From NCBI GenBank assembly GCA_004794785.1, contig SJOL01007418.1, positions 1,282,366 to 1,346,365 on the forward strand: a stretch of DNA of 64,000 nt, read 5' to 3'. The notes beneath the pieces are model-generated. The model was not told the origin of the DNA. It worked only from the letters and a program-made list of their open reading frames with translations, and searched no databases. The position numbers and the translations under genes are program-made. The DNA is from Opisthorchis felineus. Taxonomy: Eukaryota > Platyhelminthes > Trematoda > Opisthorchiida > Opisthorchiidae. Positions 57,953 to 64,000 of this stretch are shown here, piece after piece. Within the stretch, counting starts at the first letter, position 1. Every line of letters starts with the position of its first letter.

Positions 57953-58103
57953 CATTATTCAAAAGGTTAACACATAACTCTATCTCCTCAGCGTTCATCA
58001 ATCCATGTATGAATTCGAGTCCAGTTGCGTTGATAGACTCGATAGGGTGAGGACATTCGATAGGGGCTAAACGTATCAGGACATTTTGTGAAGGTGAACC
58101 AAA
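57953..58103 (-). CDS. Exon candidate, product not recognised
   Basis: 151-nt exon on minus, acceptor aagtaagttttcag, donor AATG/GTAAGGA. 50 codons: FGSPSQNVLIRLAPIECPHP, then GLEFIHGLMNAEEIELCVNL. The pattern of hydrophobic and charged residues looks like a helical globular segment. May belong to the same minus-strand gene as other exons further left, none of which I could find. Confidence 0.38.
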
Positions 58104-58456
58104 CTGAAAACTTACTTTGATTAGCAAGCATGATTCTGCTGCCTCTTGCCAACCACTCTACTCATAGCCATTGCATTCTTCTGAAATTTCACTCACAGGC
58201 TGATCCAACTGTACCTGTTTTTGGCGTTTCCACCCAGTTTACACGTGAGTATCTGCATCGGAATTCCGAGGTATCGTGCCATACAAACCACTCACTCCGA
58301 CTTTGGCTTCCATATCAGGTGGAAGTTAGAGAATACGCTTCCAGAAGAATCGCGTGATAAAACCCTTTCCTCATGGTATAGTCGTGCACGTGACCCACAT
58401 GAGATCTGCCTCCTAAAGGAATGTATATTCACGCAAAATTCATTGTGTCGAGGCGA
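58104..58456. other. Short conflicting exon-like signals on plus
   Basis: A 46-nt segment 58199-58244 has both an acceptor and a strong donor (GTGAGT) on plus. A plus frame (58221-58502) runs over the next minus exon. The phases do not agree, so nothing is called. Confidence 0.3.
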
Positions 58457-58687
58457 TTATTCAAAGCTTAGCGAAGGCTGGAAAGCCTGGAAATCCATGT
58501 GATCAGAAAAAAATTGTGAGGCCGATTGCCAGTGCAAATGCAATGCTGGTGTCCAGCATTTTAAGCGAACCATATGGGCTAAGTCGTGGCAAGTATTTGG
58601 ATAAGTGTCACTAGTTAGTGTAACACAGGTCATCGCCATAATCGCATCCAGCAAGCTTTGTGGTTCTTGGTCGATTTTCATACAAGT
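58457..58687 (-). CDS. Possible last exon on minus, product not recognised
   Basis: One of the best acceptors in the window (gttgatttgctatttttacag) followed by exactly 77 codons to TAA. Reads TCMKIDQEPQSLLDAIMAM, then CHDLAHMVRLKCWTPALHL, ending FQPSLSFE. Upstream, the presumed intron contains a hammerhead-bearing repeat (58725-58895). A plus frame overlaps part of it. Confidence 0.38.
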   Translation of the reverse strand, partial: TCMKIDQEPQSLLDAIMAMTCVTLTSDTYPNTCHDLAHMVRLKCWTPALHLHWQSASQFFSDHMDFQAFQPSLSFE

Positions 58688-58724
58688 CTGTAAAAATAGC
58701 AAATCAACAGGTGTGGCACCAAGT

Positions 58725-58895
58725 AAATCCCAGCTGAATCTTACGTCCCTGATATTCTTCGAATGGGTGTGCTATACAAAGACCGTTTTATGCACCATTT
58801 GGTACGACATTCGAGATATCGCGTTATATTCTGTCGTTGCTGAAGTCCCTGCTACAACCCATTATCGGTTTCGCTGTTCTTGGAGTTCATTACGC
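58725..58895 (-). repeat. Hammerhead-bearing repeat, minus copy
   Basis: On minus: taatgaactccaagaacagcgaaaccg, a damaged core (TAATGA, GAAAC). It is followed by the family's gcgatatctcgaatgtcgtaccaaatg and gaagaatatcagggacgtaagattcagctgg. It lies in a putative intron. Confidence 0.5.
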
Positions 58896-58974
58896 AAGAA
58901 TTTCAGCTTTAAGCAGTACTAGGTGGAGAAAAATAATTCCCTACGTTGAGTGCTGCTCAAATTGAAACAAAAAA

Positions 58975-59220
58975 TAACCTTTGTTTAGCGCATTCATCTG
59001 AAGGATGTCGTAAACCAGCGATTGAGCTGGGTCTCCGGTTAAAACCAACGTGAGTCGCAAAGCAAGTGCAGGTAACTGATTGCGTCAAATTCGGTGTTCA
59101 AGTAGAAAATATGCTTGATGAATACTCGCCACTGTGCCCATCTGATGAACCCGAAGAAAGAAAGATGCCGGTCAAGGTTTCTCAGCAACACATTAAGTGG
59201 TGTATTGTTGTGTCAAGCTC
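58975..59220 (+). repeat. Hammerhead-bearing repeat, plus copy with intact CTGATGA
   Basis: The upstream part ggatgtcgtaaaccagcgattgagctgg belongs to the previous unit's end. Core CTGATGA (59143-59149), then aCCC..aGaa and GAAA (59161-59164), stem II weakened. Downstream gcaacacattaagtggtgtattgttgtgtc corresponds to the agtagtgtgttacgtc landmark. Confidence 0.45.
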
Positions 59221-60366
59221 GTAGATTTTTGTTTGTTTTGAGTGTTTTTTTTCTGCTCACATCTTCCAGTTAACACCCAAAATTTCATGAACCTCAGCCT
59301 CAAACATAAAAGCTGTTACCTTCTATAGCAAAGTAGCCTGTTCACCAGGTGTATAGGTATGCTGCAAGGTGACATTGTTTATCGAAGTTTGATACCTCTA
59401 GTGTACCAACAAAATATTCAATAAATAATCTTTTGCTATACAGGCTTGATAAGTAGCTCAGGATGCTTCTTCTCCGGCTAGAAAAGCTCTGCTAACTGAC
59501 TTTACCGTTTTTGGGTTTAGAATGGTGCGCATGACCTCACGTCTATTGTTGGCACATTTGTACCTTCTAAAATGAATCGTCTTTTCCAAGGGTGATCCCA
59601 GTCGAGGAGAGCATAGTTTGTGCGTAGTTCACGTTAATGTTATCACAAAAAGTCGTTTCCGCCTGCATATCACTAGTGAGTACACGTCGCTCTCAAAACC
59701 AATCTAAAGGAATGGAAACTATTTACCTGCCTACTTAGCTCTGGATTCAAAAATTTCATCCCTCGGGCGCTGAGCGTGCCAGAGTTCGTTGGCAGTTATC
59801 ACTACTACGTACCCACTGGTGAACCTAAAGGCAAATTAACCCGCAGGTTCCTTCTCGGGTCTATGTAACAGGTAATGGTGTAATGCGTATAAACGTCTTT
59901 CATCAGGCTTCCTGTTATTTAAAGAATAGTCTTCGCGTGAAATACAGTTGGTTACAAGTGATCCTGTAACACCACGCTCCGGTTTTGTCGCCGGTTCCTT
60001 CAATTAACAAAAACGCAATTACAAGCTTTTGTTGTCGCCCTCTGTGTACCTGTCTGCCATAACCACACCTCCGTGCGTAAGCGGAGAAAGTGGAGTTGTA
60101 AACGCTTCCACGTCCTTTACCCCTATCAGTCATTATTGCGTAAGCTTTTTCCGGCAACCCAGATAAAATAACCAGCCAACTCGGCGCCATTCATTCAATG
60201 CCAATCCACTGGAAATCACATCGCACACTACTAGTAATTGGTTTGATAGTACACGGAATCTTGAAAGCACGTTAAATATTTGCATGGTGACTACCGACGA
60301 CACTGTACTCACTTATATTTGGTAATGTATCGAAATTTTGGTAGTGGGTTAATTGGGTGCAAATCA
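59221..60366. other. No supported gene; one small ATG frame on minus
   Basis: A 91-codon frame on minus (59915-60190) starts with ATG and a hydrophobic stretch (APSWLVILSGL), then a basic part (RGKGRGS, RGRQQKL), with a possible donor CAG/GTACAC inside it. Could be a first exon; unsupported otherwise. Confidence 0.3.
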
Positions 60367-60535
60367 GGTGGCTGTTGATCTGTTCGCCAAGCTCTGCAAC
60401 TTGCTTGCGGACGTTTCGTCACTAATCGTGTGTTGTCGTCAGTGAAGTTAACCACGTACTGATGATGTCTCTACGATCAGTGACGAAACTTCTGCAAGCA
60501 AACCGTCAATCTCAGTGAACAACCTAACGGCCACC
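60367..60535 (+). mobile_element. Inverted pair of Penelope-like terminal segments with hammerhead-like core
   Basis: Left arm 60367-60422 and right arm 60480-60535 are reverse complements in 39 of 56 positions by my count, identical over the inner ten (GTTTCGTCAC) and over TTGCTTGC. Between them lies CTGATGA (60459-60465), then GTC, a loop, GAC and GAAAC (60482-60489). This is a hammerhead core with one extra T before stem II. The left arm aligns with 7063-7112, which follows a PLE reverse-transcriptase remnant. Known: PLE terminal repeats carry hammerhead motifs. No coding part is adjacent here. Confidence 0.55.
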
Positions 60536-61188
60536 TGTCCCACAACAAACTTTTGTCTTCAAGGTGAAACTACGAAACCTGATCTCGGTTCTGGTGATAC
60601 ACTGGTGGGATTAACATTAGCCGGCATCAGCCTTATTCCTGATAAGGGTGTTCTATAAAAATGGCCAAACTCGGAAGAAGACCCCTCACTGATGGTTCTG
60701 TACTCATGTGGAAAATTTTTCCGTACAGTTCGCTAGAAGTGGCCCGATGAAGTTATCCCACAAGAGGGATCCCCTGAAGATGAGTCAATCCCCACACTGT
60801 GCCCACAGCAGTCAGTCCGTGTGTTTCTTTCGTCTAACACTCCACTGTCCACGTACCCTCCAAGCCAGATCACAGAAGCCGCACACATTATGCCTGTTAG
60901 TGACAGTTAGCCTTGCTTTCCAGTTCACTCTTATCTCTCAGCCAACGTTATCCTACACCTTCCTGTCTACTTATCTGCGCCCCGATCGCGAGCGGCCTTG
61001 ACATACCAAATTGCGTCGCATATTTCCTACACTGGGATTTTGTTTCAGATTGCCCAAACGCGCTCAACAAACGGTCCTGACTTTCATTTGCGTTACTTTT
61101 AACTCCTTTTTAGACGAAACCCACAAGATTCCCGTGGAATGCGTTTCTCATTAGCAAACATCTAATTATAAGACACAGAAGAGATAAA
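60536..61188. other. No supported gene, possibly element-derived
   Basis: Follows the inverted pair and may be PLE-derived. A 97-codon frame (60708-61001) is Ser/Thr/Leu-rich and unsupported. Confidence 0.3.
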
Positions 61189-61496
61189 ATACTTGCCATC
61201 CATTAAGCCGTCTTAGAGAGAAGGAAAATGAACTGTATTCCACTAAAAACAGCCGTGAACAGCTTATGGCAAATCAGTGGTTCAAAGCTAAAAAAACATC
61301 TAGGAAATGGTCCGAATGCACGGAGCTCCTTAATAATAAACTGCAAAGATTTTGGGGCGGGATGATTTGTTTCATTACTCTCAAAAAAGCAGTCACATTA
61401 TCTGAGGATTCGGAGGTTGTCGTTCATCTAAACGGCGAAAGTGTTAGGAACCTGCCTTCACAAGAGTCTTGTCTCAAGATGGGGGTCGATGTTTGA
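61189..61496 (+). CDS. Possible terminal exon, charged protein, not recognised
   Basis: About 100 open codons to TGA (61494-61496). Starts LSRLREKENELYSTKNSRE, highly charged and helical, then NQWFKAKKTSRKWSECTELL, then EDSEVVVHLNGESVRNL. Possible acceptors near 61189 (ccattaag) or 61209 (gtcttag) are weak. Confidence 0.3.
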
Positions 61497-62469
61497 GGGG
61501 CGGAGACAGAGTATGTAAAAAAGGGGCAGCCAAAACCGGGAGGAAAGTCTACGCACAAAATTCAACAGAAAATGGACGTTAGCTCACAACGACTATTATG
61601 CATATGGAGTCGGAATGAAACTTTAATCGGGGATTTAAGCCTTTATATAGTCCTGATGTAACCTTGTCAGATCAGAGGGCATTTACTTTTGAAATACGGT
61701 CCGTGGTGTACACCAAGACATACCGAACTGACACTTTGATCGATCGCTGCAAACCGAATTACTGTGAGAGTTTGATGTTTGTTTCAGTTGGCTGCGCACC
61801 TTCACGTGGTAGCGAGAAAAAAAGAATAAATAGGCAAGTAAGTGTAACCGCCACTATACCCAAACATATCGGCCGTATTTCCAGCCTTCTTTCAAGCAAC
61901 AGAATACGCTAAACTCGGACGCAAAAAACCCCCGGTTTGTTAAGCTATTAAGCTGAGGTGAGGAGTATTGAATTTCCTGATCGAATGTTGTTAGAATGGT
62001 ACCCTTTCTAGGTATCCAGTTATTGAAACCGGTGTAACTGTTGCTTCCCCTAAGCCTTGATAAATCCAGATGTGTTGAACAGTCGTAACTGGACTCATCT
62101 GGGTTTCATTTGCTGAAAGCATGTTACATCATTTTTACCCTGCGCTCCCAAATATGCCACTTGCTAGCCCCTCTGGCCGTTATTCTGTTGTACGAAACAG
62201 CGTGTAAGGGCAGTTGGCTGGTAATGAAATCAAATGAAATTGGTTCAAAATAGCGGAGCACAGCAACCCAGTAGCGGGACTAGCCGTAAACCAGGACTCA
62301 ACTTCCGTCGTTTCTCGGAAAGTTAAAGAAGAAAACCGTCACAAGCTATAATTCTAACAACTTGTTCCTGCTTGCGAACATATTGGTTTTGAGTGAAATA
62401 CACTTATTTGCATGCCAGTTTGGTTTTCAGGGGAGGTCCAACTGAACTTTTCGTTTATGATGTTCTTCT
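61497..62469. other. No supported gene
   Basis: Nearly 1 kb; one 82-codon plus frame at 61664-61912, unsupported. Confidence 0.4.
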
Positions 62470-62640
62470 GTAGTTCGGGTTCAAGTAAAACATAAGGTTG
62501 ATAGAAACTGAGGGACTACACCTACCTGATGAGCCACAAGAAGGACGAAAATGGTTTAGGGCTGTCGAAGAGATTTCGGCGGCCTTATGAGTAGTGTGTT
62601 ACGTCCATATATTGGTTTTTGTTTTTCAGTGATATGAATT
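62470..62640 (+). repeat. Hammerhead-bearing repeat, rightmost copy
   Basis: Core CTGATGA (62526-62532), stem II GCC/GGAC region agccacaagaagga, GAAA at 62547-62550. Here the presumed cleavage side is kept (gggctGTCgaagag), while the opposing ACAG is changed to AATGG. Family landmarks gggttcaagtaaaacataaggttgat and gagtagtgtgttacgtcc flank it. Confidence 0.6.
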
Positions 62641-62997
62641 TGGGCGGAAAAGTGTGGATAGGTGGTGAGGTGAGAAAGCACATTAAACCGAGTTGGTACT
62701 GCTCGGAAGCATGTGTTGTAACTGCATTAGAACGCACCAAAGTGCGGTATTTAATGGTGCACATTGTTTGAATTCATAGACTGGTGAAGCGGTAACTTGA
62801 AACCACATAGCTCTAATGATAGCCAAAACGTGGCTCCGCCCAGGCCAAAACGCACATAGGCAGTACACCATTGGAATATACATGAGATTTTTACGCCAGC
62901 TTGCCTACTGCAAACCTGCCAAGCTAACCATCTTGTTTGGCTAACGTACGAGCATTGAAACGTACAACATCACGTCCATTATCTACTTCCAACACAG
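62641..62997. other. No feature seen
   Basis: About 350 bp; one 66-codon minus frame, unsupported. Confidence 0.4.
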
Positions 62998-63233
62998 GTT
63001 ACATTGCGTTTTACCGTCATAATTCCTTACAGCATTTTACCACAGCGAAATGTACCAGCTATCGAAAAATGAGCAAGGAGAAGCGGTTTGTTTTACAAGA
63101 CTCAGACTATCCGAAGAAAAATAACACGACCGAGAGTGTCCACAGGAGAACGCTGGACTCGAAAAAACACTGGTTTGGGTTTCTGCTGTCTACATGCATC
63201 GGTACCGGTTCCTTGATGCAGCACTACAGATGA
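62998..63233 (+). CDS. Possible last exon, not recognised
   Basis: Strong acceptor (ccattatctacttccaacacag), then 77 codons to TGA (63231-63233): YIAFYRHNSLQHFTTAKCTS, then KMSKEKRFVLQDSDYPKKNN, then KKHWFGFLLSTCIGTGSL. Basic, with a short hydrophobic end. No upstream exon identified. Confidence 0.33.
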
Positions 63234-64000
63234 GGGATGTTGACAGCATTAGGAGGAATGCGGGAGCAAAACAATGTGATGTCCCGGTGAGCAGCAAATC
63301 TAGAGACCATTCGGAATACGGCAGCCAGGATTGAGCAGACGCACACCACGAATATGTCAGTAGTGACTGATGCGTGGGCGAAAAGCCCGAACGTATTCAA
63401 GCTGATTCATTCACTGTCTTCTGACTGGTCGCAGCTGATCTGGCAGTCACCGTTCTCGTTACAATATCACAGCTAGTTAGTAAACTGATGACGTAGAAAG
63501 CCAAATTTAGTCAATTGCAAAACCATGCACGAGAACCAAATCACACCGTTCTGTGTGCAGTTGCTCGAACCAATGGGAATTGATAGCCCTGGTTTATATC
63601 TCGCTTGGGTGATAAATCGATGATAGCGCCGGATTCATTAAATGGATGCTCACAAAGGACAACTTTGCATCATGAAATCTTTGAAAAGCAATGTTTATGA
63701 GGCGAGATTTTCATTGGCGCACTGCGGTTTCGTCAAACCAGTTGAGCAGCGAAGCTGGTTCACTTGCTCTTTACGGCCCGTCGAAAAACCCGTTTAAATA
63801 TGTGCGGAATTCCACCCACAGCACCGTAGAAGGTGAGATTCAACTACGACTCTCCAGCTGGTCTGCTATCCAATGAAACATCCAGCTGTAGTGTTTCCAT
63901 AGTCGCCCAATCACTCTCGGCATTCTGCATCTGTTGACCTGCAGTGTGAGAGAGTGCAACATTGCAGCTTGGCGAGGGACCTCCTCAGCATTTGTTTGGT
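63234..64000. other. No supported gene
   Basis: About 770 bp to the window edge; one 61-codon plus frame at 63691-63876, unsupported. Confidence 0.4.

Noticed and set aside
58199..58244. 46-nt plus-strand micro-exon with strong splice sites
   Set aside because: Its phases do not agree with any neighbouring open frame, and the minus strand has better exons here.
1..64000. CRISPR array, prokaryotic operon, phage or plasmid
   Set aside because: No regularly spaced repeats, no ribosome-binding-site-led gene strings, no long contiguous genes; sequence is clearly eukaryotic.

Overview
The window reads as nuclear DNA of a metazoan, most likely a trematode and probably an opisthorchiid liver fluke. 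Supporting signs are: no long open genes; short exon-like frames bounded by GT/AG signals; low gene density; very many decayed repeats; a LINE reverse-transcriptase C-terminus of the kind common in flukes; and a tRNA-derived SINE with both target-site duplications intact whose translation I recall from fluke gene models (established knowledge recalled, not searched). There is no bacterial gene organisation, rRNA, functional tRNA gene or CRISPR array. Genus and species are inference.

Left part (1-24 kb): a broken-up cluster of one gene family. Pieces recur on both strands: copy A (1-1604, -), F (2471-2620, -), B (3825-4476, -), C (9265-11275, -), E (12120-12545, -) and D (20173-23101, +). Put together they give one architecture. 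There is a TATA promoter, a 55-nt signal-peptide exon, and a 181-nt exon with a CxxC motif. A short third exon follows, then a last exon carrying a CC..DLC-type Ly6/uPAR (three-finger) C-terminus, a Thr/Ser/Glu-rich stalk and a C-terminal hydrophobic segment. Every copy has stops, frame breaks or lost cysteines, so I call them pseudogenes. D is the most complete, and its last exon is open for about 210 codons.

Around and between these lie repeat modules, which I name here: R1 (5' flank of the Ly6-like genes), R2, R3-R4-R5 (one block of about 2.2 kb, complete at 33.5-35.8 kb) and R6. R5 contains an exon-like frame whose cysteines are all kept in its two copies. One 640-bp tract (4477-5120 and 33979-34622) is about 98% identical, although the sequence that follows it is clearly more diverged.

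A dispersed repeat (at least seven recognisable copies and two weak ones) carries a sequence matching a hammerhead ribozyme core, CTGATGA, then a short stem-loop, then GAAAC. A second hammerhead-like core lies in a 56+56 bp inverted pair at 60.4 kb that resembles Penelope-like element termini. A Penelope-like reverse-transcriptase remnant with a degraded catalytic motif is at 6.7-7.1 kb.

Right part (36-64 kb): mostly unique sequence with scattered exon-like frames with good splice signals on both strands. The best are 53359-53474 plus 53546-53703 (+, phases match), 55742-55939 (+), 57953-58103 (-) and 58457-58687 (-). I do not recognise the products. Splice models made by eye are provisional; many reading frames of 60-100 codons in this window are chance.
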